From positions 1 to 64,000 of the forward strand of contig JABCPU010000380.1 of NCBI GenBank assembly GCA_016800925.1: DNA of 64,000 bases, written 5' to 3'. A model generated the notes under the pieces. That model made no database searches, had not been told where the DNA came from, and saw only the letters and a program-made list of their open reading frames with translations. A program made the translations under genes and the position numbers. Below, piece by piece: positions 11,983 to 24,775 of the stretch (the first letter of the stretch is position 1; each line of letters opens with the position of its first letter). Source of the DNA: Suillus spraguei. Taxonomy: Eukaryota > Basidiomycota > Agaricomycetes > Boletales > Suillaceae.

Positions 11983-14900
11983 ATGGGTGTATCCTTTGAG
12001 CTTCAAGATGAGCTACAGGCACTTCAGGACATTGCGAACTACGACATCCCAAACGAACAAGATCCCAACAATAATGACCCCGGCCCCTTATTGCAACGTA
12101 CGCTGGTCTTTGGTGCTGGCATTCGATACTCACTGACAACAAACTTAGAGGCTGTCGGAGCGATTGCTCATTCATCCGAAGAAATAACTGATCCAGAAAT
12201 ATTTGATATATTCCGAAGTCTTCTCAAACATTCCGATGCAATCGCTGGTGCTTATATGAGCAAGATGCTCGATGCTCTACTCTCTGCGTTTGGAGCTCAA
12301 ATTGATGCTGCAATACGCGACTCCAAGGAAGAAGACCAACAGATTGTTATGGCTCATAAGCTGCCTTTGGAAATGTATGCCTTTTTGGTTAATTGGTTTG
12401 TAGGTGCCGCAGAGAAGGTGAAAGCAATGGGCGAGGAGGACGCTCCGCCAGCACCTGTGAAGGCGCGTCGTGGGAGGGGCGGAAAGGCTGGTGCCTCGAG
12501 GGCGGCGGCGGCGAAGAAGGCGGAACAATGGACGTGGATTGACCAGATCCCTGGCACTCTGGAACTCATTTGCAAGGCGTTGAAACTGAAGACGCACCGC
12601 ATTTGGGTGACTAGCCCGGAGAGAGATGCGTTCATAACGTGCGTATAACTTGCTTTATATCACATGGTTTGGCTGGGGATGCACGCCAATTCAGTTGTCT
12701 AGACATCTGTTGATCCCACTTTAGGTGCCTCACCCGCCCCGCGTATCATGTTGCCGAGTCCGAACAATACATGAAGATTCAAAACATTCGCATGCATGTC
12801 TACAAAGTTATTTGCCTTGCTGTAAAGCACCACGGTCACACACTCGCTGCACAAATCAACATAATGCAATCCTTGCAGTACTATGAACATCTCTCCGAAC
12901 CCATGGCAGAGTGCCTTTCTATCCTAGCAAAGGAATTTGATCACGCCCAACTTGGCGACGAGATACTCCGCGAAATTGCTGGCAAATCGTTCAGTGCACA
13001 GGACACTAAGGGTCCGAGGGCGTTCTCTCGATTCTTAGTTAGGTTCAGCGAGGAGTCGCCACGTTCCGTGCTCAAGCAAATCAGTCTCTTGATTGGCCAT
13101 CTCGATTCAGAGGTGCGCTCCCCGGGAACTGCTCTTTTTCTCCATCTGACAAGCAGGTAGTCTTATCCTATGCGCATGGCAATCGTTGAAGTTATCGGCT
13201 CACTTATCCGCGAACTCGCTACTTCGGAGGACATGACGAATCGGACGAACGGCTCCAACCAGGCAGGCAAGGAGCTTGACGGGCTGTTTGAACTCCTCCT
13301 TTCGCGTACGCTTGATCTATCCTCTTACGTACGCTCCAAGGTCTTCGCGACACTCTCCAAGATGCTTGACCTACCTTTGCGTCTTCCAGAGCAACGACTC
13401 CGGATTACACGTGCTGCTGTTGATACGCTAGAGGATAAGGCGAGCACAGTACGGAAGGCTGCTGTTTCGATACTCGTGAAGCTGATTCTGACCCACCCAT
13501 ATGGAGAGATGTATGGAGGTGACTTAAGCTTGGAAAAGTGGGAAGAACGGTATAAGACTTGGAAGGACAAGTTGGAGGAGATGGAAGGTGGCATTGGGAA
13601 AGCGGTTGAGAGGGATCAAGATGACAAGGAAGAGGCAGAATCGAATGTTGAAGAGGAAGGTGCTGATGAGGACGAAGACGCGGACATGGAGGGCGCAGAT
13701 GCAGATGACGACGACGACGCACCATTAAATAACACAAAGCCTAAAAAGAGAAAGGCATCCCGGAAATCTACCGTCAATGTCACAGCCATCGTCTCAGAAC
13801 AAGAAGCACTTGCCGCCTTGGAGACTAATGAGATACTTGCCATGGGTTTACGCAAGAAGTACTGCACGGAGGCACTGGACTTCATCCGTACCCTGGAAGG
13901 CGGGATGGTGTCGCTCACGCAGCTTTTGGGGAGCACGAACAAGGCAGAAGTATTAGAGAGTATGGAGTTTTTCAGAGTCGCATTTGAGTACCAGCTTGCC
14001 AGTGCCGAGGTGATACATACGATTCTTCCGCGTTGCAGCCATCTAACCTTATTACCAGAATGGCATCAAACGGATGCTACATCTTATATGGCACAAGGAT
14101 AACAGTTCAACGTCGGAGGACGGGAAGGAGCTGAAGGGGGTGCGGTCGAGGCTCCTCGAATGCTACCGTATGCTGTATTTTGACCCCCTGCCTGACATGG
14201 AGCCCAAGCAGCAAGTGAACCGCATTGCCAAAAACATGATTGAGTGGGTCCAAATCATTTTCTCAGATTTAAAGCTGCTTGAATATTTATAACAGATTGA
14301 CATACGCGGCGACACTTGCAGAGCTTACCAGCTTAGAAGAGATGATGCGCATCATGATGGAAGATGGCCAGATCCATTATGATGTGATCAACAAGTTGTG
14401 GCAAGTCTACAGTGGGAGATGTTCCATTGCGGTCACAAGCACATTGGTTCATGTTCATTTTTAGGCGCTCCGCAAGCTTTGCCCCGCTCTCAACGTCGTG
14501 GTGCAATCATCATTCTTGGAATGTTGGCACTTTCAAAACGCACCATCATTTCCGAGAGGGTAGACACATTGCTGAAGATCGGTCTTGGACCATTCGGCAA
14601 GGTGAGTACGAGTAAATACCTATCAACACTAATCGCTCATGCTCAGTACGGCAGGCCGATCTCACTCTTGCAAGGTACACGTGTCTTGCCCTGCAGCGCT
14701 TGAACGGCAGTGCGAAGAAGGTCAAAGGTACGAACAGAACTGTACCCCATCAATAATTTTCTCTCACGGGCAGCAGGATCTCTTCTCGATAAATCCCTTC
14801 GCATGGAGATGGATAACCCCATCTTCCGTAAGTTGCAAAGCACCATAGAGCACCCCTGTCGATCAAAAGACTGGTTCGGCATGGCCGAACAAGCAATCAA

Positions 14901-16727
14901 CACTATCTACGCCTTAGGAGAGCACCCCGACGAACTTTGTAATAACCTTGTGAAAAACCTTACCCGAAGGGCATTTGCCAAGCGCCAAAATTCGGAGGAG
15001 CCTCCACCTGAACCCGACGCAGAGACGATGGAGGTGGATCAAGAGATGGAACCCCCCGAGCCAGCCTCGTACGTGCCATCTAGTATACATATCTCGACCC
15101 AACAGTCGAGCACGAGCGAGGAGAAAGATCTTGGAGATGTCTTCTATCTCAGTCAGCTGCTTTTCGTCGTAGGACACGTGGCCATCAAGCACATCGTGTT
15201 CTTGGAGCTGGTGGAAAGGGAGTGGAAGCGGCAAAAGGACGAAAAACAGCTAGGTGTGTTCACTTGCAGACAACTTCAAACCATCAAATGACATTTTACG
15301 TAGCGGAGAAGCTTGCAGCTGGGGCTCACCCGACAGAGCCAATAAGGAGACCGAAGAGCTCGACCAAGTTGCTGGCAATGCAGAGGACGAGATTGGTGAA
15401 CGAATAGCTGCTGTTCGCGAAACAGAGCTGCTCTATGGAGAACAATCGTTGCTGAAGCTGTACGGCCCGTTGCTAGTCCACGTGTGCGGCAGTCCACATA
15501 AATTTAAGGCGAGTGACGAGTTGTCTTCTCTGTCTTACTACTGATAGATACACCAGAATCGCACACTCCGTGCTGCTGCAGCCCTCTCGTTTAGCAAGTT
15601 CCTCTGCGTCAGCTCACAATTTTGCGATCAGCATCATCATCTCCTCTTCAAGATCCTTGAGACCTCGAGAGACCCAAATATCCGTAGTAACATTGTCATT
15701 GCTCTCGGCGATGTGGCAGTCTCGTTCAGCAGCATCATCGACGAGAACAGCAATGAGTTATATAAGGGCTTTCTGATGGAGATCTTGTTGTAAAGAAGAA
15801 CACGCTGATGGTGCTCACGCACTTGATCCTCAACGGGATGATCAAAGTGAAAGGTCAACTAGGCGAGATGGCGAAGTGTCTAGAGGACGAGGAGCCACGG
15901 ATATCCGACCTTGCGAAGCTGTTTTTCAAGGAGCTATCGACGAAGGACAATGCGATCTATAACAACCTTCCTGATGGTATGCTTCGCTTCACTCTTAATA
16001 TCATTAACGTCAATTATACCATTATTCTAGTCATCAGTCACCTGTCTACAGGTGACCACTCCGTCGAGGAAGAAATTTTCAAAAGTACTATGCGCTACAT
16101 CTTTTCTTTCATTGAGAAGGTTGGTCCTCTTTCCATCATCGTGGTCTCATTCATTAAACTTCTAACAGGAAAAGCAAGCCGAAAATATTGTTGAGAAGCT
16201 CTGCCAACGTTTCCGGCTCTCTGAAGATCCCCGTCAATGGCGCGATATTGCATTCTGCTTGTCTCTCCTCCCATTCAAGTCAGAACGATCGGTCAAAAAA
16301 CTCATTGAAGGGTTGCAGTTCTACCGCGATAAGCTGCACGAGGAGGGCGTGTTCGACAGGTTTAGCGAAATACTTTCAAAGGCACGCTCCAATAAATCAG
16401 CGAACAAGCCAGACACGGAGCTCAACGAGTTTGAATCGGTACGGCCTTTTCTGATCAGGATCACTGTAACACGAGTCTGAAAATCTTCCAGATACTCGAT
16501 GAACACCGACGCCAAGGCGAAGAGGACCAAGCCCTTGAAAAGCGCGTCGAAGGCAAGAAAGCAGCTGCGAAACGGAAAGCTACACGACGATGTGAGCTCT
16601 AGGCGTACTCCTTGATTTCTTACTTACCTATTTTGCAGCCGCGCGCAAGAAAGCTGTTGAAGCTGAGCCTGAGCCACATGTAGCTCCGGCCGCACGGGAA
16701 GACGATGACGATGATATGTATGTATAA
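11983..16727 (+). CDS. Condensin complex subunit 1 (CAP-D2 / Cnd1 / Ycs4 homologue)
   Basis: This is the HEAT-repeat subunit of condensin, which compacts mitotic chromosomes with SMC2/SMC4. The start ATG is in good context (GCCATGG). About 14 exons follow with introns near 12639-12724, 13113-13160, 14010-14058, 14244-14295, 14412-14464, 14602-14654, 14728-14776, 15254-15303, 15509-15556 (GC-AG), 15977-16030, 16120-16168, 16439-16491 and 16592-16638. An extra 51-nt in-frame intron probably sits at 12098-12148. Diagnostic blocks are FELQDELQALQDI, RMAIVEVIGSLIREL, STVRKAAVSILVKLILTHPY, KDWFGMAEQAINTIYALGEH, IRSNIVIALGDVAVSF and an acidic-basic C-terminus. Length, near 1,300 residues, fits the family. 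Two single-base deletions in homopolymers (G-run 15321-15324, T-run 15770-15772) break the frame. In an essential single-copy gene these are more likely sequence errors than real lesions. Confidence 0.93.
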
Positions 16728-16762
16728 ACCGAACTTTACGTATTCAGGATCTCTTGGTATGT

Positions 16763-17870
16763 TTACAGCTAGCACGCAAATTAGGGCCCTGCCGGCGCAA
16801 GCAACCTTTTGCGTTATTTGTTACTGCTCAGCACATAGTACTAGTACTACTGTTTACTATAAATTTGAATTTTGCCACTGCGACTCAGGCTCTACATAGT
16901 CGTCAGGACTCTCCTTTTTTTTCCTGGCCAGGTGTGCAGGAACTTTGGCGGACGTGCGCATTACGTGACCTTTTGTACCAAGTGCATCGACAAAACACCG
17001 ACGATCATCAATTGACACATACACCTATTGATTCCACTTCGTAACTTGAACTTTGTTGTACAACGCGATGACTACTAGCAGTATGCACATTCCACAGCGT
17101 ACACCATCACCCAATTGCTTCTAATTATCGTTGATGGTGAAAACCCCTCCAGGCCTCACAACCAAAGTCTTTGCGTCATTGCTAGGGGGCTTCAAGTTGG
17201 TCGAGTCCCTCAACACGTAGGCCACCTGCCAATTGTTTCGGGTCCAGGTGTCGCCCTGGTCTGGCTTGATATCGAAGAATGAAGTACTCCCATTCTCGTT
17301 GTCAGCGGTGATGCGCACAGAGATCGTGTATGAGCTCTTGTTTTCGATCCGAATCTCCGTGCTCGCAACTACCGGTGTACCCAAAATGATTATTAGAGAC
17401 TGGCTGTAAACATTTGAACGCACCTGCGACAGACATTGTGTGTAGTAGTGAGAAGATGTAAAACAAGTGTTCGACGCAGCAATAAAGATCCCTGAGGAAT
17501 GAATCAGAAAGGAGGACAAAATACACCAGGGCTTGGACTCACTCAGAGTAATCGAAGGAGCGATAGGGAAAATACTAGAGACTCGTCGCGTATTTATACG
17601 CATGAACCTGAATGAATTCTTTCGGAGCTCACATTCAAAGCTGACATATTCTTCAAGTTATTGTTCGGTGGGCTTTGGACGATCCCCTTAGGGTCATGGC
17701 CCAGACGATCAGATGTCGGCGAAGCACTGGCAGCTGACCTTAGTAAAAGAGGGGGTATGTAACGCACCTTTGGAGCACTGATCATCATGCAGGCTCATCG
17801 AGATTGAGAGTCGGATCCGAACATGGTAAATGGAAGCATGACGGGGACTACTTACGTCTCAGGCGTTGCC
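16763..17870 (+). repeat. Left arm of a 1.1-kb inverted duplication
   Basis: This arm is the reverse complement of 19277-20390, nearly identical over about 1.1 kb apart from small indels. Outer ends share TTACAGCTAGCACGCAAATT; inner ends share GGCAACGCCT read on the right arm. A 1.4-kb unrelated spacer separates the arms. Each arm carries one copy of the same small gene, so the pair is divergent. Confidence 0.9.
17121..17436 (-). CDS. Small conserved protein of unknown function (left inverted-repeat copy)
   Basis: Exon 1 (17436-17424) encodes MSVA. A 55-nt intron (17423-17369) follows, then exon 2 runs to the TAG at 17121. The product is about 87 residues with no signal peptide or membrane segment. 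Alternating hydrophobic residues suggest an all-beta fold: STEIRIENKSSYTISVRITA, FFDIKPDQGDTWTRNNWQ, TLVVRPGGVFTINDN. I do not recognise a named family, though small proteins of this flavour (NxSSYTISVxIT, GDTWxRxNW) occur in fungi. The right-hand copy at 19720-20034 is nearly identical but has lost one base, so this copy is the intact one. Confidence 0.65.
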
Positions 17871-19276
17871 TGACTGGCACTCACACATGTTCCAGGGTGC
17901 TGGACAGTGTTAGTTACGAGCACATTTCATGGTTGAATTATGATGTCGCATTTGAAGCCATAGTTAACAGCTGCATCGGCTCGTCGACGAAATCACGATC
18001 GACCCCGGATCCGCAGTACGACTGGTCCAACGACCACGTAAGTAACCGCCATGATGGTGAATTGTGAGGGCGATATTGTGTGACGTGGCTATCTATGACT
18101 CACGTTGAGCTGTGGATTGCGCAATATTGCCACCTCCTTTAGGGGCTCTAGACTCGGTGGAATTGAATGTGTAGACTATACCCTGGTACCGCTCCGGCTC
18201 CCAATATTTGTTACGATTCGAGTGACGTTATTTAGTAAAGGTTGGACCCCGCAAACTGTGCCGGAGAAAGGTACGAAACTTTTTCATTGTCATTGTCCTA
18301 CTCAGTCATCTTCGCTCCTGCTCCTTCCTGGTACCCGCGGCCTAGTTGTTGTGCCGTTGCGCGGTCGCTCAAATTTTTCACGTCCACGCCAAGTTTTAGC
18401 GCCACTGCGCCAGATCTGAGGCCCATCCTGAGTCATCGCTCTCGCAGTCAACATCCAGCCCTCTCTCATTACTTCTCCTGGCCCGCAACTCTACCTCGTA
18501 CACCCTACATAGTGCATACATGTTCCTGTCATTGGTAGTGAAAATTTTATATTGCATCCTCATCTTACCCAGACATGTTGATTCATGATTAAATTTCATC
18601 ATATGTCACAGTAAAGTACAAAACGTTGTCAAGGATATGCTATACTTCATGGAAGAGGGTGGTAGATGTGAGGGATACCAGGATGAAGAAGTCAAAAAAA
18701 CGGTACGGAATGCGCTCGACCATACGTGTAGTGGCAGTCACTCCATCGTGCTGAGCGTTGATGTCTGTAGATTGTGGGAAGTGAAAGCGCACAGAGTGGC
18801 TGAGAGACATTCATGGGCATAAAGGTTAGGAAAAACGGCTGAGGATGTTTTGCACAAAGATCGTGAACTCGACAAGTGGGACAACGAAGGCATGTGAGTA
18901 AGACAATAAGACATAGAAAAGCTTCACAGTTTGCGGGGTCTAACCTTTCGTCACAAGCTTGCTAGCCGATCTATTTCGGAATGGTAGCAGGTTAGTCCAA
19001 GTGTAACTTAAATAGTTAGCATATAGTTAACAGCCACAATTTAATATTTGTTTTTTGCATTATGCGTATGTCTTTGATAGCGAATCATCATGGCTCATGA
19101 TAGCTTACAGGACAGAACTTCAGCCCTCAGCTGCTAGTCAGTCTGCTGTACAGTCATGAACCACGGTTATTGCATGCCGGTATTCGGTATTCAATTTGCC
19201 CCGGATCTTCATGGCCCACCCCTCTTTTATGTTAACTATTATTTACGTTACCATCAAGTGACAAAACTTGGACTCC
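17871..19276. other. Spacer between inverted-repeat arms
   Basis: About 1.4 kb containing only short open frames that I cannot support. It would hold the 5' regions of both divergent small genes if these are transcribed. Confidence 0.4.
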
Positions 19277-20390
19277 GGCAACGCCTGACAGTAGTCCCCG
19301 TCATGCTTCCATTTACCATGTTCGGATCCGACCCTCAATCTCGATGAGCCTTCATGATGATCAGTGCTCCAAAGGTGCGTTACATACATAAAACACAAGA
19401 TACCCCTCTTTTACTAAGGTCAGCTGCCAGTGCTTCGCCGACATCTGATCGTCTGGGCCATGACCTTAAGGGGATCGTCCAAAGCCCACCGAACAATAAC
19501 TTGGGGAATATGTGAGCTTTGAATGTGAGCTCCGAAAGAATTCATTCAGGTTCATGCGTATAAATATGCGACGAGTCTCTAGTATTTTCCCTATCGCTCC
19601 TTCGATTACTCTGAGTGAGTCCAAGCCCTGGTGTATTTTGTCCTCCTTTCTGATTCATTCCTCAGGGATCTTTATTGCTGCGTCGAACACTTGTTTACAT
19701 CTTCTCACTACTACACACAATGTCTGTCGCAGGTGCGTTCAAATGTTTACAGCCAGTCTCTAATAATCATTTTGGGTACACTGGTAGTCGCGAACACGGA
19801 GATTCGGATCGAAAACAAGAGCTCATACACGATCTCTGTGCGCATCACCGCTGACAACGAGAGGGGAGTACTTCATTCTCCGATATCCAGCCAGGCCAGG
19901 GCGACACCTGGACACGAAGCAATTGGCAGGTGGCCTTCGTGTTGAGGGACTCGACCAACTTGAAGCCCTCTAGCAATGACGCAAAGACTTTGGTTGTGAG
20001 GCCTGGAGTGGCTTACACCATTAACGATAATTAGAAGCAATTGGGTGATGGTGTGCGCTGTGGAATGTGCATACTGCTAGTAGTCATCGCGTTGTACAAC
20101 AAAGTTCAAGTTACGAAGTGGAATCAATAGGTGTATGTGTCAATTGATGATCGTCGGTGTTTTGTCGACGCACATGGTATAAAAAGTTACGTAATGCGCA
20201 CGTCCGCCAAAGTTCCTGCACAGCTGGCCAGGAAAAAAAATAGAGTCCTGACGACTATGTAGATCTACAAGACGCGCATAGTGACAAAATTCAATTTTAT
20301 AGTAAACAGTAGTACTATGTGCTGAGCAGTAACAAATAATGCGAAAGGTTGCTTGCGCCGGCAGAGCCCTAATTTGCGTGCTAGCTGTAA
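19277..20390 (-). repeat. Right arm of the 1.1-kb inverted duplication
   Basis: Inverted partner of 16763-17870. It differs by small indels, for instance about 17 extra bases near 19388-19404, and by scattered substitutions, so the duplication is recent but not brand-new. Confidence 0.9.
19720..20034 (+). pseudogene. Small conserved protein, right inverted-repeat copy, one-base frameshift
   Basis: Same structure as the left copy: MSVA exon (19720-19732), intron 19733-19787, second exon to TAG at 20034. Relative to the left copy one base is missing near 19859-19865, in the codons after TADNE. Downstream the expected frame resumes as GDTWTRSNWQVAFVLRDSTN. Either a young pseudogene or a homopolymer error in a GGGG run. 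Confidence 0.6.
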
Positions 20391-21672
20391 TGAAATAGGA
20401 TCTCAATACTAGCACAGTATTTTCAGGCAGTTTTTCTAATTCAATCAAATTGTATCAACGGATCGGTGCACAAATCATCGCGCCTGATGTTTAGACTTAC
20501 TTTCCAAATTAAGGACATTGGTTTCGGCGGCCATGAACGAGGCTTTTTACCACGTCTACCACTTGATTTCGAGTCGCCCAACTCCATGAGTTTTGGGTGG
20601 TTTGAAACCCTGCGTACGTCGATTAACTTGTCTTTCCTCCATAACCCATGTATGACCATGTGATAACTCTATGATAGCTGATGCCCTCGTGATTGTTCTC
20701 TATATAAGGCAATATATGTCCTTCTCAGGTTATGGCATATAATACCCCACTCAAGACGGACGTCCCAAAGTCAAACAACGCCATATGCATACCATAATAA
20801 ATTATACCTATGTAGACTTATCATAAATAACGCTATCCATCCCGAGCAAGTATAGTCCAAGAGGCAAGAAAAAAATGAAACGGGCGAGTGTGAGTATGTA
20901 CGGGGACGATACGAAGCGTGATCAACGAGTGGGTGAGTGTCCGAACGAAAGTGTACCTGTATACGAGAGAAAGAGCTGAAGATGAGAAATGAGCGAAATA
21001 TTGAGATGCGCAAAGGAGCGTGCAATTATGTGCTTGAAAATCGTACTCGTGCAATGATATCAGAAATACGACGTGCCCTCTCTCATCCTCCAAGCGAAAA
21101 ACAATTCATACGCAGCAAGGGTAGGATGGAGACAGAGCACTAGATTAAGCATATGACGATATTAAAGTTAAGTCGCATCAACGACGAGAAGGAGATAATG
21201 CACGAACAAGGAGGAAAAGGATAAAGGAATAAGGAAATGGAGAAGAAATCAACATGCAAAAATTTTAAAAAACAGAATATGTAGTTGATGTGAAATGCAA
21301 CGGTCGTGGGATGAGAGGAAAACATGCGGAAAATAAAAAGTGCATGAGTAAGAGAACATGAGGGAGTGTGGATGGGTCGAAAAAACGTGCTGAGCAAAAA
21401 GGGAGAGAAAGAGACTGTACAATTTCCAATGCATCGCAAATGTCCACGGATTCTCCAGATGAAGCAACAGCAGAACGAGGAAAACGTATTTGAAGGATGA
21501 TGCGTGACGCGCATGATTTGGTGTAACGAAGTGTCGTCTGCCCGCTGAGCCCATGACCACAAGGGGGCAGTATATTCATCGCCAATGCGTGATTCAGCCG
21601 TTGCCTACATGCAAAAATCAGCCATCCATCGCTCACCACACTACAAATCACCACACACATGAAGGACATCAC
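20391..21672. other. Intergenic, purine-rich on the plus strand
   Basis: No supported gene. From about 20860 to 21480 the plus strand is strongly A/G-rich. This lies just downstream of the minus-strand PI4P 5-kinase stop, so it may contain that gene's pyrimidine-rich 3' region. Confidence 0.4.
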
Positions 21673-24138
21673 TCAGCCTTGAACCGTGCCCCACCCTCCC
21701 CTCCACGCATGATAGCTTTCATGAATCCAAAGAATCGGTCCGCGTATTCAGAAGGTGGGACTGGGCTGATTTTGTGCTGTTAAAAGGTGAGTTACCGAGG
21801 AATAAAAGGACAAAGAAAACCAACTCACCCGATCAGCGCTTAACCCCTTCCAAAAATGCTCACACTTCTTCAACCCCCCATACGGGGTCAAAATATCAAT
21901 GATTCCCAAATAATAAATGACATCCATCTCTTCATTGCTGTCATCTGTCGCTTGGAGGCCTCCTTCGTCTTGGTAGAAGAGAAAGTGGTCGCGATCTTGA
22001 GTAGGGTGGGGTTGCTGCGAGGGTGTGTGCGAAGGGGGTTGATGGTGAGGTTGGGGTTGAGGGGGCTGAGCAGGCTGAGATTGGGTGGAGAGGATGAGAT
22101 TGGTGGAGAGGATGAGATGGATGTGGTGGGGTTTGGAATATCAGGTGAACTTGTTGCGTAATTCCGTTCCCATTCGCACCCGAATTGCGTTGTTCGTACT
22201 CTTGGAACCGGAACGCGGACGCGTGCGTTGAGAGTGGGCGGGTGTAGACGGCGCAACAGTTTGCATTGATGGAGAAGGCGAATCCGGGAGATCGAGTGTC
22301 GTCCCTAATTGGTGCGGATCAGATGCTCGCATAATTCGACGCATAGCTATCGCTTCAGGGGACCGCCCGTCTTTCGTCTGCGTGGTTTTGCGTCGGATGG
22401 GTGGGACTGAGGGCTGCACGCGAGTTAGTTAGTAAGGGCATGAATATAAGAGGAAACGCTGGACGAACCTCAAATACCCTTAACGTACTCCCTCTCACAT
22501 TCTCCCTATTCCCCCTGTTCCCCAATGAAGCCCAACGAGTAAACTATAATCCATGACCCCAAGATCCCTCAACATCTCACTATCCCTCCTCAACTGCTCC
22601 GTCAAAAGAGCCCTTTTCTCGGGACCAAGCTCCAACACCCTATTACTATCGATCCAGTTCAGATCCTTCTGCACTGCGCGAGGATTCTGCTCCAGTTTCG
22701 CAGGTGGTACAATACGCCCAACGGTGCTCCCTTTGAGATCGTAAGATTCGTGAATGTCTTTGTGAGGCGGGAACAAATTGTTCATAATCACGAAATGAAT
22801 CTTTCGTCCCCTGGGAAGCTTTACGCGATGAAGTCCATAAAACCGGCTCAATAAAGTATGAGGTTCGCTTTGACGTGCTCCCAGTACTGGGGGAGAACGC
22901 GAAGGAGGAACTTGTGTTCTGCATGTCGTATGGTCTTTATGATAAAGCGATAATCGCGGGAGAAGTAAAAGAAAGAGCCACTTTTGCCTGGGGAGGTGAG
23001 TTCGGAGGAATATATTTAGATGTGAGGGAGAGTAGGTAATCTGCAGGGTCCAAAGAGAAGTGATCTTCGCGGAGTTCGCGGAAGACCCAAGGGGCATAGT
23101 CTTTGAATTTGAAGTCATATCTCGCGAGGGAGTGAGTTCGTTCCCGACGCTGGGGGTGTGTGAGTTTGGAATGCTAAACAGATAGGGGATACGTACATAT
23201 CAAAAGAGTATTTATGCCTTGCTGTAAAATCCTGCTCATGAGGGGTCGTTTTATCTTTGCCTGGCATCGTGAGACCTGCGTGGAGTTAGAGCCTGCGTAC
23301 ATAGAAAAATTGGAAACGCACCGCTATTCTGATGCCCGTGAGCATGTTATACATAAGGACGTAATTTGCGTGGTCCTCTCCTATTAAAATTGCCTACCAA
23401 GGGATACTCGTCCTGTTTCTGAGCCACTTCGACGACTGCTGCTGCAGCAACTTCGGCAGCCTGTTTTCGCTTTCTTTCACGGCCGAATCTGCTCTGCATG
23501 TATCTGGATGTCATCTTCCAGTTCTCCGGTTGCAACATATGCGGATGGAGGTGGATGAGGACGGCGTGCAGAGCCTGTCGTATTGCGGCGTACAGGACGA
23601 ACGGGTGGGTGGAGGAGACCATCTGGTTGCTGGCTCCTGGATGTACTAGCAGTTTGGGGCATAACTGCTCGTCTGGGAGACTTTGGGGAACTCTAACAGA
23701 GAGTTTTTGTCTCTGTGGAAGCACGGTGAAGGCGGTCCTGTGTACGCTGGCTGTTTATGGTGGCTGTTTCCAACTCTACATCGATGTCTGACTCTATGCC
23801 TTTCGGGAGTGGGTCTGACTTGGAGAGTCTTACTGGGAATAAGGATGATATATTGTCAGGTGACTCGTCCACGCTGGCTGGAGGAGAAGGCGGAGGTGGA
23901 CCGATTGTATCCTCCCGGGGATGTTGGGCAATGGTTTTGGCGGGTGAAGGTGAACCGAGTTCCTTGTTACTTCTACTATGTGAATTTGAGTGTGAGTGTG
24001 GTCCATGTCTGGGCAGATTGTCGTCGTCGGCGAAGGCGCTGTTACGAACGATGTGGCTGAGGATGAGACCAAGCTTGATTGGCGATCCAGTGCTGAGTTG
24101 GGCTCGCTCGCGGTCAGGATTGAAACGCGGTTGGCCAT
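21673..24138 (-). CDS. Phosphatidylinositol-4-phosphate 5-kinase (Mss4-like)
   Basis: The enzyme makes PI(4,5)P2 at the plasma membrane. Read from 24138 there is a low-complexity N-terminus, then IQIHAEQIR, then the kinase core: [103 protein letters not shown] and [13 protein letters not shown] Ser/Pro-rich insert precedes [35 protein letters not shown] (catalytic IID) and [16 protein letters not shown] (activation and C-terminal part). It stops at 21673. Introns include about 23197-23113 and one before HKISPV. One-base shifts are needed near 22862, 23007, 23238, 23386 and 23484, mostly at short homopolymers. The conserved core says the gene is real; the shifts are probably sequence errors. 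The exact N-terminus is uncertain. Confidence 0.9.
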
Positions 24139-24775
24139 TTGCCTACGCTAAAACGACGAGTTCACCGTTGCACACGATGAGGACAGACTGTTTACAGACT
24201 GAAACTGAACGTTTCTCGTTGCAAGTCCAACAGCCTCAAACAGTGTGGTCAGTGGTGGCTGTGCTTCTTTCTTCAAATCACACCATATCAGGAAGTAAAC
24301 TTTACCGGCCGATTCACTGGCAAGGCACACTTAATAGCGCCGCAGATCACTGCATAAACCAAGTTACAAGCTGGATAATATGCAAAGGCGGCCGATCTCA
24401 CACAGGAAAGCTACTCGACTTTCAATGTGCGAATGGCGGCCATTTCGCGCATGAGTCCCTCTGAATATCGGAGATGATGGATAAAATTGGACTTGTGAAG
24501 ACTTTCGCAATTGGATAGTGGATGCTGACGTTGCACTGCACAATCTGAATCAACTACGTACGGTGCTCCATGCATCCCGGAATTGCTCATCTTCCCAGCT
24601 CAGAAAAAACAGTGTGGACTACAGAAAATACACACACTCGGACCTGGATCATTGGTTGAATCTGACCGGCCATCAACGAGCAACGTTCACTGCTGATCTG
24701 ATATCAGATGAAACAGAAATTTCGATTCGCGAAGCGACCCAATCCGCCTACCTCAGCTCATCCTCGATCTTCATC
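24139..24775. other. Intergenic between divergent kinase and copy C
   Basis: The minus-strand kinase and the plus-strand C2-TPR-CHAT copy C diverge from here. No other gene or known element was recognised. Confidence 0.35.

Noticed and set aside
13620..13735. Acidic low-complexity region as a separate feature
   Set aside because: It is an in-frame Asp/Glu-rich linker within condensin subunit 1, a normal disordered segment for the family.
11983..16727. Condensin gene as a pseudogene
   Set aside because: Only two single-base homopolymer losses over 1,300 codons with all splice sites intact. Error is the simpler explanation.
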